Assembly (NCBI RefSeq): GCF_902497555.1 | Contig: NZ_CABVGP010000004.1 | Location: forward strand, 310,001 to 374,000 | Source of the DNA: Amycolatopsis camponoti | GTDB taxonomy: Bacteria > Actinomycetota > Actinomycetes > Mycobacteriales > Pseudonocardiaceae | DNA: 64,000 bases | Direction of reading: 5' to 3' | Part shown: piece by piece, positions 34,915-43,851 of the stretch | Layout of the letters: every line of letters starts with the position of its first letter | Numbering within the stretch: the stretch's first letter is position 1 | Made by a program: the position numbers and the translations under genes | Notes under the pieces: model-generated | The model's input: the letters and a program-made list of their open reading frames with translations, nothing else | What the model was told of the DNA's origin: nothing | The model's database searches: none

Positions 34915-35707
34915 CGCCTACGCCGGCGTAGAGGCCGTCCTCTTCGGGATCGACGACGGCGGCGAGCCGGTCCGGCCGCCAGTTCGCGGAGGTGGTCAGC
35001 CCGGGTTCGACGAGTTCGAAGCCGTCGAAGAGGGCGAGCACCTCGTCACGCGAACGCGGGTAGATGCTGTCCTGCGTCGACCGCATGGTCTCGGCGATCT
35101 TGGGGTCGCGCAGGACGGCGAAGTCGTTGGTGAGGTGGGTGAGCGCGAAGTGGCTGCCGGGCGCGAGCGCGTCGCGGTAGGTCCCGAAGACACCCCGGAC
35201 CTCCGGCAGGTAGTGCCCGAGGGTGATGGCCAGCAACCCGACGGGTTCGCTGAGGTCGAGCAGCTTCTGCACGGACTCGGAGCCGAGCACGGCTTCGGTG
35301 TCGGTGGCATCGGCCTCGAAGGCCTCGGCGTGCGGATTGTCCTTGAGCAGCATGAGACTGTGCGCGACGGCGACGGGTTCGTAGTCGACGTAGACGACCT
35401 TGGCCGCGGGATCGACGGCCTGGGCGACTTCGTGCACGTTGCCGACGGTCGGGATCCCGGAGCCGAGGTCCAGGAACTGCCGGACACCCTGCTCGAGCAT
35501 GAACCGCACGACGCGCCGCAGAAAGGCCCGGTTCCGCCGGGCGACGGCGGCCACCTGGGGCTGAATGGCCTCGAGCCGCTGGGCAACGGCCCGATCGGCG
35601 GCGAGGTTGTGGGCCCCGCCGAGGAGGTAGTCGTAGATCCGGGCGGCACTGGGCCGCGAAAGGTCGGCATCGGGCGGAATCCAGTCCGCACCCTCCTGAT
35701 CAGACAC
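34904..35707 (-). CDS. SAM-dependent methyltransferase, Methyltransf_19 family
   Basis: A 267-residue class I methyltransferase of the family expanded in actinomycetes. It opens DLSRPSAARIYDYLLGGAHNLAADR, the family signature, then has the SAM-binding motif I QFLDLGSGIPTVGNVHEVAQ, VVYVDYEPVAV (motif II acid) and GLLAITLGHYLPE. Substrates of this family are unknown. It lies downstream of the TIR-domain gene on the same strand, about 50 bases away, but its relation to that gene is unproven. Confidence 0.88.
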   Translation of the reverse strand: MSDQEGADWIPPDADLSRPSAARIYDYLLGGAHNLAADRAVAQRLEAIQPQVAAVARRNRAFLRRVVRFMLEQGVRQFLDLGSGIPTVGNVHEVAQAVDPAAKVVYVDYEPVAVAHSLMLLKDNPHAEAFEADATDTEAVLGSESVQKLLDLSEPVGLLAITLGHYLPEVRGVFGTYRDALAPGSHFALTHLTNDFAVLRDPKIAETMRSTQDSIYPRSRDEVLALFDGFELVEPGLTTSANWRPDRLAAVVDPEEDGLYAGVGVKP

Positions 35708-35758
35708 CCCACGACTCCCTTCGGCGCACCCACTCTAGCGGTCGCGGGTGGGTCCTCG

Positions 35759-36841
35759 TCAGGAGTTGCCGAGTCGCTGGGCACCGTAGGCTTCGAGAGC
35801 GTTGTGATAGATATCCTGCGCTTCCGGGTCCATGTCGATCTTCACAGTGAATGTGAGGTGCACGTCTTCGCCGGCGAGGAGGCGTGCGGTGAGTCCGTCC
35901 ATCTGCTGCGAGTAGCGTTCGACGAACTCGCGGAGCTGCTGGATCGGCAAGTCCGCGAGCCTCGCTTCGGCGTTGGCGACGTGCTGGACCGCGTCGTCGT
36001 CGAAGCCGGTTGCCCGGATCCCGGCGGCCCAGTCGAGTAGCTCGCCGTAGATGCCGGTCAGCCGATTCGCCAGGTGGATGATCCGCTCGGGATCGCCGGG
36101 TTCACCAGGTCGCCCGAACGCGGCGACCTGTGCATCGTCCGACAACACGCGGTCGAGGTTGTCGACGATCCTGCTGACCGAGATCAGTTTGCTCGCCAGC
36201 CACGACAACCCGTCGTCCTCGAGAACCACTTCGCCGTTGTGGGGCGAGAATTCGATGACATGGTCCCGATACTTGTCCTCCAGGTCGGTGATTCCCTGGT
36301 GGAGGACGCCGCCGTAGAGAAGAAACTCCCAGCCGGGAGGTCGTTCGCTGAGTACGAGGGCGACGGCTTCCGGCGTCCGCGGCGCTCGACCGTCGAACTT
36401 CGGGGCCTGCGCCGGTGCATGGCTGCCGAGCTTGCTGAGAACGGCATCGACGATGCCTCGCGCACCGGCGAACTCGGCGTCGACGTAGCCGACGGTCGAG
36501 AGAAGCCCGGGAAGCTCCGAATCGTCGATGCGCACCGGAAGGATGTAGGGCGCGGCCTGCTGGAAAGCGCGATCCTGTGCTGCTTTCCGTTCGTAGGTCG
36601 TCCACTTCTTGGCGACGTAGTGGCTCGAGATGAAGAGAACGGCATAGCGAGCACGACGGCTGTAGATCGACTGGAGGAAGTCGACGAGGTTCTCTCCCCA
36701 CATCTCAGCAGTGCTGTCTTCGTCGAAGAAGACCTTGACGTCATGCTCCTTGAGTTCGGTCACGACGCTTCTGACGAGCTCCCGGTCTTCGCCTGCGAAC
36801 GACACGGCGATGTCGTAGTCATAAGTCTGTACGTCCGTCAT
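35759..36841 (-). CDS. TIR-domain protein with unknown C-terminal domain
   Basis: A 360-residue protein. Residues 8-140 form a TIR domain: YDIAVSFAGEDRELVRSVVTEL (strand A/BB-loop start), VKVFFDEDSTAEMWGENLVDFLQSIYSRRARYAVLFIS, and HYVAKKWTTYERKAA, where Glu84, four residues after Trp80, occupies the NADase catalytic position. Residues 150-360 form an all-alpha/beta region (SRIVDNLDRVLSDD, HVANAEARLADLPIQQLREFVERY) of no known family, perhaps a sensor or oligomerisation part. Standalone bacterial TIR proteins often serve in phage defence by NAD depletion. It is the third gene after the ATP-grasp and peptidase-like genes, 111 bases downstream. Confidence 0.85.
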   Translation of the reverse strand: MTDVQTYDYDIAVSFAGEDRELVRSVVTELKEHDVKVFFDEDSTAEMWGENLVDFLQSIYSRRARYAVLFISSHYVAKKWTTYERKAAQDRAFQQAAPYILPVRIDDSELPGLLSTVGYVDAEFAGARGIVDAVLSKLGSHAPAQAPKFDGRAPRTPEAVALVLSERPPGWEFLLYGGVLHQGITDLEDKYRDHVIEFSPHNGEVVLEDDGLSWLASKLISVSRIVDNLDRVLSDDAQVAAFGRPGEPGDPERIIHLANRLTGIYGELLDWAAGIRATGFDDDAVQHVANAEARLADLPIQQLREFVERYSQQMDGLTARLLAGEDVHLTFTVKIDMDPEAQDIYHNALEAYGAQRLGNS

Positions 36842-36952
36842 GCGTGGTCACCTTCCCGTGCAGGAGCACACCCTAATTGCACAGGGCCGGATGACGGCGC
36901 ACTCACGGTAGCGATCGTCGGTGGCGCGGTGGGCCCGCGTCAAACTTCCGAA

Positions 36953-38971
36953 TCATCCACCGGGGTGCAGGCTCTCGTCCGTGAGCCGGTCGGCTCCCCA
37001 GCTGCGTTCGAGGTAGCCGACGATCCGCGTCACGTCCTCGGCCGGCACCTTTTCCGGCAGCCCGCGCTCGAGCGGGTCCACGTGGAAGAGGTAGAGCCGC
37101 GAGGCGAACTGGTCGAACGGCAGCGACGCTTCGCCGAACCGCTCGCCGTTGCCCGCGGTGGACACCACGACACCGTCGCCCCAGTCCTGGCCGCTGTCGT
37201 TGTTGGGGTTGAAGAAGTACACCCGCATGACGTCGTGGGGGTCCGGGGCGGCTCGCAGGATCGTGATCGCGTGCCAGCCGACGTAGCGGGCCGCGCTGTC
37301 GGTGACGGCGACCCCGGCCGGCTGCGGGTGGATCAGCGGCTGCCCGCCGTTGTAGGACGGGTGGTAGCTCGCGTGGAAGTGCCGGTAGAAGTCGTCGAGG
37401 TCGATCAGCTTCCCGGTGGCGACGTCGACGTTGATCCGGAAGCCGCGCGCCGTCCACCAGCCGTGGAACTCGGGGTTGACCCACCGGTGCGGGTCGCCGG
37501 CCCGATCGGCGCAGCGCCGTCCCATCTCGGCGTAGATCCGGTCCAGGTGCGGGACCACGAGCAGCGACACGGGATCCAGGTCCGCCGGCGCGGTGGCCGC
37601 CAGCCCGGGCACGGCGTCCTTCGACGAGATCGGCTGCCCCTCGAAGTGCATGATGACCTCGTCGTCGCGGGCGGCCCAGGCGACGATCTGCAGCAGGTAG
37701 TCGGGGTCGTTGTAGGCCCACATCGACAGCGCGCGGGCCGACTGGCACGTCGGGTTGTCGCCCTGGCCGACGCCGAGCGGCAAGCCCAGCATCGACAGCA
37801 CGCCGGCGACCAGCCGCGCCTCCGGTCCAGGCCGGCCGCCGAACACCGTCGTCAGCCGTTCCCGCGCGGCCGGCGCGAGTTCCAGCGCCAGCTGGCGCCA
37901 CAGCGCGGGCACCACCGGCGGCTCGTGGAGGATGCCGCGGTCGAGCAGCAGCGCGAGGCCGTAGATGCACTGCGCGGTCTGCGGGTGCACGGCGACCTCG
38001 ATCAGCCGGTGCACGAGGTCGCGGTAGCGCAGCAGGCAGTTCCGGCCGGTGTCGGACAGGCCGAGCGCCTCGCCGAGGAGGTAGTCGCTCTCGTACCGCA
38101 GGAACCGCAGCAGCTCGGCGTGGTACGGCGACACCAGGCCGGTGTCGTGCATCGCCCGGGCGAACCCGGTGGCCTCGTACTGCAGGCCGACGGTGTCCAT
38201 CGTCTCCAGCCGCGACCGGAAGACGTCGACGCCCGGGTCCTCCCGGCACGCCTCGGTGGTGCCGAAGAGGCTGGTGATGAGCCGGTCGAGCCCCTGCCCG
38301 GACGACGCGCCCAGTGCGACGTCCGGGTCATCGCGGTAGATCGCGATCCGGGTGATCAGCGACTGCACCTGCTCGACCTGGATCGGGCGCTGGCGCAGGA
38401 TCCGCCAGATCTCGTCGACCAGCTCGTCCAGGACGCTGTCGTAGCCGACCTCGTCGGCGACGTGCCGGAACAGGTCCCGGATCAGCTGCGCGGTCCGGCC
38501 CTGCCGGACCCGCTCCGCCTCGGTGGGCGGGGTGAACAGCAGTTCCAGGTTCATCGCGAGGACCTGGGACAGGAACTGGCGGGCGTCGTCGGCCGACAGC
38601 GTCGGGTGCGCGAAGTCGCCGCGGGCGACCGCGAGCATCCGCAGCTCGCTGGTCGCCTCGATCACGACGGTGTCCGCGTTGTCGCTGCGCAAGCCGGGTC
38701 CGACCAGCGACGGGACGAGGATCTCCGGCGTGGCCCAGTCGGTGCCCAGGAACAGGCCGGCTTCCTCGATCGCCTGCGCCCGGGCTTGGATGGCCGCGGG
38801 ACCGCCCGGCTGCAGCAGGACCCGCCGCAGGGCTTCGAGGACGCGCCGCAGCTTCGTGTGCTTGCCGAAGTCGCGGGTCTCGGCCAGCACCCGGACGGCG
38901 TCGTCGAGCGCGGCCACTCGCTTGTCCAGCGCGGCGGTGGGGTTCACGGGCGTCCCAAGGTGTCGGTCCAC
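36953..38971 (-). CDS. large protein with papain-like Gln/Cys/His/Asn signature, unknown family
   Basis: A 672-residue soluble protein with no family I recognise by name. The N-terminal 390 residues are mostly helical. The C-terminal part has QGDNPTCQSARALSMWAY with Gln403 and Cys409 six apart, as papain Gln19 and Cys25 are; then YVGWHAITILR with His567 and VYFFNPNND with Asn588, in the order and spacing of a papain-like thiol protease or transglutaminase core. This reading is inference from motif pattern. The GTG start sits one base after the ATP-grasp stop, so the two proteins are translationally coupled. Confidence 0.65.
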   Translation of the reverse strand: MDRHLGTPVNPTAALDKRVAALDDAVRVLAETRDFGKHTKLRRVLEALRRVLLQPGGPAAIQARAQAIEEAGLFLGTDWATPEILVPSLVGPGLRSDNADTVVIEATSELRMLAVARGDFAHPTLSADDARQFLSQVLAMNLELLFTPPTEAERVRQGRTAQLIRDLFRHVADEVGYDSVLDELVDEIWRILRQRPIQVEQVQSLITRIAIYRDDPDVALGASSGQGLDRLITSLFGTTEACREDPGVDVFRSRLETMDTVGLQYEATGFARAMHDTGLVSPYHAELLRFLRYESDYLLGEALGLSDTGRNCLLRYRDLVHRLIEVAVHPQTAQCIYGLALLLDRGILHEPPVVPALWRQLALELAPAARERLTTVFGGRPGPEARLVAGVLSMLGLPLGVGQGDNPTCQSARALSMWAYNDPDYLLQIVAWAARDDEVIMHFEGQPISSKDAVPGLAATAPADLDPVSLLVVPHLDRIYAEMGRRCADRAGDPHRWVNPEFHGWWTARGFRINVDVATGKLIDLDDFYRHFHASYHPSYNGGQPLIHPQPAGVAVTDSAARYVGWHAITILRAAPDPHDVMRVYFFNPNNDSGQDWGDGVVVSTAGNGERFGEASLPFDQFASRLYLFHVDPLERGLPEKVPAEDVTRIVGYLERSWGADRLTDESLHPGG

Positions 38972-38972
38972 G

Positions 38973-40214
38973 TCAGACGTAGAAATCGTGTTCTTCCTGC
39001 TCCTTCAACAGATCCCGCATGCGGTAGGCATCGTCGCCGAAGAAGTACAGCAAACCCCAATGGGTGCCGAACGCGGTCCGCTTGGTGACGGTCTCTTCCA
39101 GCGGAGCCGAGAGATCGTGCGACTCGTAGTAGTCGTCGTCCTGCGTCTGTTCGGGGATCCGCAGTTCGCTGACGACCCGCCGGCGCGGGTAGACGCCGAA
39201 GCAGCCCGCGACGCCGGTGGCGTCGACGACCTCGCGCGGGAAGAAGGCGTCGATCTCTTCTTCGGTCGTCTTGGGGTCGAAGGCGAGCGCCAGGCCCTGG
39301 TAGGCGTTGAAGCCGTAAGCCCGCTCGAGGAGTTCGAAGACCTTGAAGCCCGGCGGCCGGTAAGCGACCTCGCCGAAATACATCTCACCGTCGCTGGTGA
39401 CGAAGTACTCGGGGTGCACGAACCCGAACTCGATGTCGAAGGCCTTGATGAGCTTCTCGATCTGCGCGGTGATCTGCGGCCGGTACTTCTCCAGCTCCGA
39501 GGTGGCCGGCACGAAGACGGAGTACCCGAGCGTGACGTACTCGGAGATGTTGAGGAACTTGATCTTCCCGTTGTGGATCCACGCTTCGACGGCGAACTCC
39601 CAGCCGTCCAGGTGGGACTCCATGAGCACGGGGAACTCGTCGTCCGGGATGGTGTCGATCTCGTCGGGGGTGCGGATGACGCGGTGCCCGAGGCAGCCGG
39701 CCTTGTCGAACGCCTTGAGGTGGATCGGGTCGTTGGGGTCGCCGTCCAGCTTGAGCAGCGTCTGGTTGACGCGCTTGAGGAAGCGGACGACGTCGTCGCG
39801 GTCGTGGGCCTCCTCGAAGATCCCGACCCGGATCCCGCCGAGCTGCGCGCGCCGCTTCATCAAAGCCTTGTCCCGCAACAACATGGCCTGCCCGAAGAGG
39901 CGCGGGTTGTCGAGCAGCACGGAGTTGATCGCCCCGGCCCACTCGACGGTCTCTTCGAACAGCGGGATCGCGACGTCGACGCCTCTGTCCTTGAGGATCT
40001 CGGCGATCTCCAGCGAGCGGTCGTTGAGCCGTTCGAAGTTCCAAGGAACATAGGGGATGTCGTGCTCGACGCAGTAGGCCTCGGCCCAATCCGGTGCCAC
40101 GACGAGGTAACGCCGATCGAAGCGGTCGAGGGCCTCCACCGCGTTGAGGCTCCAGCCGAGCAGAGCCAGATGTCCCTTGTCGGGATTCTTCGCAGCCGGT
40201 TCGGGCAGCGGCAT
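38973..40214 (-). CDS. ATP-grasp-domain ligase-like protein
   Basis: A 413-residue cytosolic protein. Residues 1-110 form a Rossmann-like pre-ATP-grasp domain (HLALLGWSLNAVEALDRF, LVVAPDW). The ATP-grasp core runs from about 115: FGQAMLLRDKALMKRRAQLGGIRV, FPVLMESHLDGWEFAVEAWIHNGKIKFLNISEYV, and FVHPEYFVTSDGEMYFGEVAYRPPG, the Mg-ATP-binding ending. ATP-grasp enzymes join a carboxylate to an amine via acyl phosphate, often in peptide or amino-acid tailoring. GGAGG eight bases before ATG 40214. It heads the run that continues with the peptidase-like and TIR genes. Confidence 0.85.
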   Translation of the reverse strand: MPLPEPAAKNPDKGHLALLGWSLNAVEALDRFDRRYLVVAPDWAEAYCVEHDIPYVPWNFERLNDRSLEIAEILKDRGVDVAIPLFEETVEWAGAINSVLLDNPRLFGQAMLLRDKALMKRRAQLGGIRVGIFEEAHDRDDVVRFLKRVNQTLLKLDGDPNDPIHLKAFDKAGCLGHRVIRTPDEIDTIPDDEFPVLMESHLDGWEFAVEAWIHNGKIKFLNISEYVTLGYSVFVPATSELEKYRPQITAQIEKLIKAFDIEFGFVHPEYFVTSDGEMYFGEVAYRPPGFKVFELLERAYGFNAYQGLALAFDPKTTEEEIDAFFPREVVDATGVAGCFGVYPRRRVVSELRIPEQTQDDDYYESHDLSAPLEETVTKRTAFGTHWGLLYFFGDDAYRMRDLLKEQEEHDFYV

Positions 40215-40460
40215 GGACCATTCCTCCGGTTCGGCGGCCGTTATGTCTCGTGGGCCAACCGTACCGGGGGGTTCCGGGGGTCTGCCGATCGGAAGATCCG
40301 GGTGGGGTGGGGTTGTGTTGTGTGGGCTCGGGAAAGGGGCCGGGTGTGACGCGTCACAGGAGCGGCGCGGTGTCACCGTCGGCAACGCTCACGGGCAGTT
40401 AACGTTTCGGCGGGCTCGTGCGACTCCCCTTGGCGCAGCTGTGCAGGGAGAGGGAGGCCC

Positions 40461-42104
40461 GTGTTCACCAGGTTGTACTTCCCGTGTGTGCCATGGCTCG
40501 TCGGGATCTACCGCGCGGAGCTGCGCACCGGTCGGATCGCCCTGCACGGGGCCCTGTTCGCGAGCAAGCACCTCGCGCGCGTGCGGGGGCGGTACCACCA
40601 GGAGTTCCAGCGGGACTTGTTCAGCTGGATCCACATCGGGCCACGGGACAAGGTCATCGAGGAGCTGCGCGTCGCGTCGCTGGTCACCATCCTGTTCCTG
40701 ACGTTCTTCATGACCCCGGTGGTCGTGGTGGGGGAGCTGGCGAACGCCTCGGTGCTCCGGCTGGGACTGGCGATCGCACTGGTGATCGGCTGCTGGCTGG
40801 TGACGGCGTTGGTGCTGGTGCCGATCATGAGCTTCAGTGTGCTGTGGGCGCAGGTCACCGCATTCGTACTGGCTGTTGTGTTCGCGGCGGTGGTCATCGG
40901 TATCTTCGAGGGCGGGCCGCGCGATGTGGGCGTGGTGCGGCCGCTGACGCTCGGGATCAGCTGGTACGTGGTCGCCTGGCTGTTCGGCTCGGACGAAGAT
41001 CCGGCGGACCCGGCGGCCGGACGGCTACGAGCTTTTTCGTTCTCGGTCCCGTTGTTCCCGTTCGCGCCGTTCCTGACCGCGCGACTGCTCATCGGGCCTG
41101 GCTACGAGGGGTCGGAGGTGCTGCTCGCCGGACTGCTTTCGCTGGCACTGACCGGCGCTTTGGCCGCGGTGGTGATATTCGGTGTCTTCCGGGTCGTCAA
41201 CCCGGCCAACGTCCTCAGCTCCTACGGGTCGCTGCTGCTGACCGTGACCGCGTTGCTGGTGCCCATCACACTGGTGCCGCGCGGCCCGCAGTGGGCGGTT
41301 TGCGCGGTGCGTGGCGCCGTACTGGCTTCCGGCATCGGCATGCTGGCCGTGGTGGCGACGAGCCTGGTCTTCTTCGCGCTGACGGCCTTCAGCGGACGCA
41401 TGGGTGTCGCCAAGGACCCGGAGGTCCAGATCGTGTGGGGGTTGGCGTTCCAGGTACTCGACCTGGAGTTCGGTGAACCCCACTGGTGGACGCTGGCCGT
41501 CCCGGAGCGAGCGGACGAGCGCGCCGGCAAGCGCTGGGTGCGCCGGACGCTCGCGGCGCGCGGCCGTCCCGGTCCGATCGGCCGGGAGCGGGAGCGGCGG
41601 CTGGTCGAGCGCCAGGATGGGCTCATCGTGCTCTTCGACCGCTACTTCGCACCGCGTTTCCGGGTGTACAACGAGGAGACCAACGAGTTCGTGCGGCAGC
41701 AGAGCCGGGGCATGGCCGCGACCATGGCCTTGTGGCAGCGACAGTTCCTGTTGCGCGGCAGCAAGACCGCCGACCTCCTGCTGCCCAAGCTCGTCCGGGC
41801 ACTGGACGCGGCCGTGAGCCGCGAGTGGGACCGGTTCGAACGCACCGAGATGGCGGTACTGCCGCGTCGCCGTCGCCGTCGCTTCCTGGCACTCGCCAGG
41901 CAGACCGTGGTCGCGGTGCTGCCACTCGCCGCGGTGGCCGCGCTGGTGCTGTCCCCGCTCCGGCTCCCCGACGCACTGATCGGCTCGCTCGTCACCTTCG
42001 CACTGACCTGGCTGGCGGCCAACCTCCTGCGCGCGGTCGACCCGAGCACCTCCGAGTCACTGGACATAGCCGACAAACTGACCCGCGCCACCCGAGGCAA
42101 CTAA
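40461..42104 (+). CDS. polytopic membrane protein, unknown family
   Basis: A 547-residue protein with about ten predicted membrane helices in two blocks: residues 70-310 (e.g. LVTILFLTFFMTPVVVV, LGLAIALVIGCWLVTALVLVPIM, FVLAVVFAAVVIGIF) and a final pair near 480-525. Between them lies a large basic, charged cytoplasmic region (about 330-470) rich in Arg, including RRRRRRFLALARQ. GTG start with GAGGGAGG eight bases upstream. Divergent from the ATP-grasp gene, with a 246-base gap that shows no clear hairpin or repeat. No function can be named. Confidence 0.7.
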   Translation: MFTRLYFPCVPWLVGIYRAELRTGRIALHGALFASKHLARVRGRYHQEFQRDLFSWIHIGPRDKVIEELRVASLVTILFLTFFMTPVVVVGELANASVLRLGLAIALVIGCWLVTALVLVPIMSFSVLWAQVTAFVLAVVFAAVVIGIFEGGPRDVGVVRPLTLGISWYVVAWLFGSDEDPADPAAGRLRAFSFSVPLFPFAPFLTARLLIGPGYEGSEVLLAGLLSLALTGALAAVVIFGVFRVVNPANVLSSYGSLLLTVTALLVPITLVPRGPQWAVCAVRGAVLASGIGMLAVVATSLVFFALTAFSGRMGVAKDPEVQIVWGLAFQVLDLEFGEPHWWTLAVPERADERAGKRWVRRTLAARGRPGPIGRERERRLVERQDGLIVLFDRYFAPRFRVYNEETNEFVRQQSRGMAATMALWQRQFLLRGSKTADLLLPKLVRALDAAVSREWDRFERTEMAVLPRRRRRRFLALARQTVVAVLPLAAVAALVLSPLRLPDALIGSLVTFALTWLAANLLRAVDPSTSESLDIADKLTRATRGN

Positions 42105-42357
42105 GCCCAAAAAGGACGGCCGAGGGGCCGGCCGGGCCACGTCGAACCCGCGCCGCGGCACCGGCGTCAGCCGAACGCCCGCGCTTGGCGGTTCGACAAG
42201 ATCAGCGGGGCCCGCAGGGGCCCGCTCTGAACACCGATCCTGAAGGACGCGATGGGCGAGGCTATAGAGCAGTGGTCGGGCGACGGTAGTCAGTCAGGCA
42301 CGTGCTCGGACGCTCCCATTGGGTGATCATGGGACGGAGCGACTCTGAGCGGCACAA

Positions 42358-42442
42358 AAGGCCTGTGAGCTGCGGTTTCGCTGCTCACGGCCTTGCAAGT
42401 GCGTCCGTCGAGCTGGCAGGATTTTGAACTTGCGGCCCCTTG
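42358..42442 (-). repeat. decayed tRNA-Pro 3' end plus terminator (att-like remnant)
   Basis: Positions 42413-42442 match the T-arm and 3' acceptor part of tRNA-Pro at 44231-44260 with few changes: CTGGCAGGATTTTGAACTTG versus CTGACAGGATTTGAACCTG, then CGGCCCCTTG versus CGACCCCTTG. It is in the same orientation as the tRNA. Immediately beyond lies a hairpin, AAGGCC-T-GTGAGC (42358-42370) with GCTCACGGCCTT (42383-42394), followed on the minus strand by a T-run, as a tRNA terminator would be. This is the layout of a duplicated tRNA 3' end left by an integrative element. Confidence 0.65.
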
Positions 42443-42547
42443 CACTTACTTGCTGGATCGAGGACGTGCGCGTCTGCCTGGCTGCCGCCGTTGTGCAGGC
42501 ATGTTCCGGGTCCGTGGTCATCGTCATCCATCGTCGTTTGCGGGTGC

Positions 42548-42567
42548 CATGTGGGCAGAATGTGGGC
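42548..42567. repeat. 20-bp direct repeat, left copy
   Basis: CATGTGGGCAGAATGTGGGC is identical to 44126-44145, 1578 bp away in the same orientation. Together the copies bracket the AbiTii gene and lie on the island side of both tRNA-like ends. Confidence 0.75.
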
Positions 42568-42645
42568 TGCTCCCCTTGGGGGCGCAAGATGTGATCTTGG
42601 CGACGAGCGGAGCCTGTTGCTAACCCACTTACGCGGTGCGTCGCA

Positions 42646-43773
42646 CTACGAGCTCGTCTGGCCAGGTCTGAACACGGGTGAGTTCGGAGGGGAGTCGGGC
42701 CCGGCTGCGACGTCCCTGTAGGCAGGGTCAGGTTGGACTACTTCTGCAGTAGCGGTAATGGTTGTTTTAGTTTGGACATCGGCCGAGGCGGATTTGACTT
42801 CAGCCCAAAGCCGAAGGATATCACCAATCAAAAGGTAGGCACCGGTTATGAACCGTGAAGCCTCGTACTTAGAAACCTCCGCGTGAGCGCCTTTGTGGCC
42901 GGCGTCATCAAATGCATCGATACGCTTTCCGAAGTCTTGCAGGTCGGCTGTCACGACGTCTCTCAAGGTGTTGCCGACCGCATTCTGGTTAGCTATCCAA
43001 TCTATCAGGCGATTGATGTACCTATCGTCAGTCATTGGTCGGCCGTCTATCGGCTCCCCTGGTTGGCGGAGCTCATCTGCTATCGCCTTTAAAAGTCGGC
43101 GGCATGCCGAAGCGGCATTCGCCCAATGTTCGGGATTGCCCGAAGAGGCATTCTCGAAGGCGGCAGACAGCTTAGTTGCTGCACTAGGGGTTAGTTGAGC
43201 GATCCGACTATCAACCTCGTTTCGCACCGTGGTAAAGGCGTCTTCTACAGCGGCCCCGAAGCGAAGTTCTATCTCCTTTGAGCTGACGTAAAGGTAGACG
43301 GCTCCAACAATTCGTCCCAGGATTTCTTCGCCATGTCGTATCGATTCGGTTATTTCCATCCTTTCTCTAGCGTTTCCGGGGGGAGGCTCAACAACCTGCT
43401 GTGGATTGGCTGAAGAGATACTCAAATCGCGATCGCGAGCAGCTTCAAGGTGAATCTTGCCTGAATCAATACTGGCCTGTAGTTCATTCAGGCTTGATGA
43501 CCAATAAGTCTGCCTCCCTTCTTCTTTATCAAAGGTCGCTTCGCGTCGTGAAAGCTTCGCAGCTCGAATGCCGGATGGCGTGAGTCGGTCGTCCTTAATC
43601 TCGAATCCAGAAACCTCTTGTGATAGCCAGTCAATCGCGTCGACGTCGTCTGAGAGGCGTGCTAATCTGCTTGCTTTTCGAACAATCTGAGGCGGAGGAA
43701 GTCGCGAAAGCTCGATGTCGGACAGGATCTCTTCTGCTAGGGCCAGTGCGGCATCGCGCCGAGTCAACGTCAT
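42646..43773 (-). CDS. AbiTii-domain protein (abortive-infection type)
   Basis: A 375-residue protein. Residues 5-65 (RDAALALAEEILSDIELSRLPPPQIVRKASRLARLSDDVDAIDWLSQEVSGFE) match the AbiTii domain layout, in which a short helical bundle ends in a WLxxExxG-like motif; such proteins are associated with phage abortive infection. The rest is mostly helical with no named domain (AVEDAFTTVRNEVDSRIAQL; ASKYEASRFITGAYLLIGDILRLWAEV) and a Pro-rich tail. Base composition is clearly lower in GC than all neighbours and codon use is mixed, indicating recent transfer. It is the only gene between the tRNA-like remnant and tRNA-Pro. Confidence 0.75.
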   Translation of the reverse strand: MTLTRRDAALALAEEILSDIELSRLPPPQIVRKASRLARLSDDVDAIDWLSQEVSGFEIKDDRLTPSGIRAAKLSRREATFDKEEGRQTYWSSSLNELQASIDSGKIHLEAARDRDLSISSANPQQVVEPPPGNARERMEITESIRHGEEILGRIVGAVYLYVSSKEIELRFGAAVEDAFTTVRNEVDSRIAQLTPSAATKLSAAFENASSGNPEHWANAASACRRLLKAIADELRQPGEPIDGRPMTDDRYINRLIDWIANQNAVGNTLRDVVTADLQDFGKRIDAFDDAGHKGAHAEVSKYEASRFITGAYLLIGDILRLWAEVKSASADVQTKTTITATAEVVQPDPAYRDVAAGPDSPPNSPVFRPGQTSS

Positions 43774-43851
43774 TGTCCAGTCCTCGTTGTTATTGCCAGT
43801 GCTTCTATGTCGTTCGACTGCTACGCGGTGTTACTGATCACAAGCAAGTGG

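Larger units (their letters stand above)
42105..42645. other. gene-free flank of the AbiTii island
   Basis: The 541-base gap contains no credible gene. It holds a decayed tRNA 3' end with a terminator-like hairpin (42358-42442) and one copy of a 20-bp direct repeat (42548-42567), both described separately, and becomes visibly less GC-rich towards the AbiTii gene. Confidence 0.6.

Noticed and set aside
42327..42587. 86-codon minus-strand frame in the island flank
   Set aside because: It is translated from the tRNA remnant, hairpin and direct repeat; no ribosome site and no protein-like pattern.
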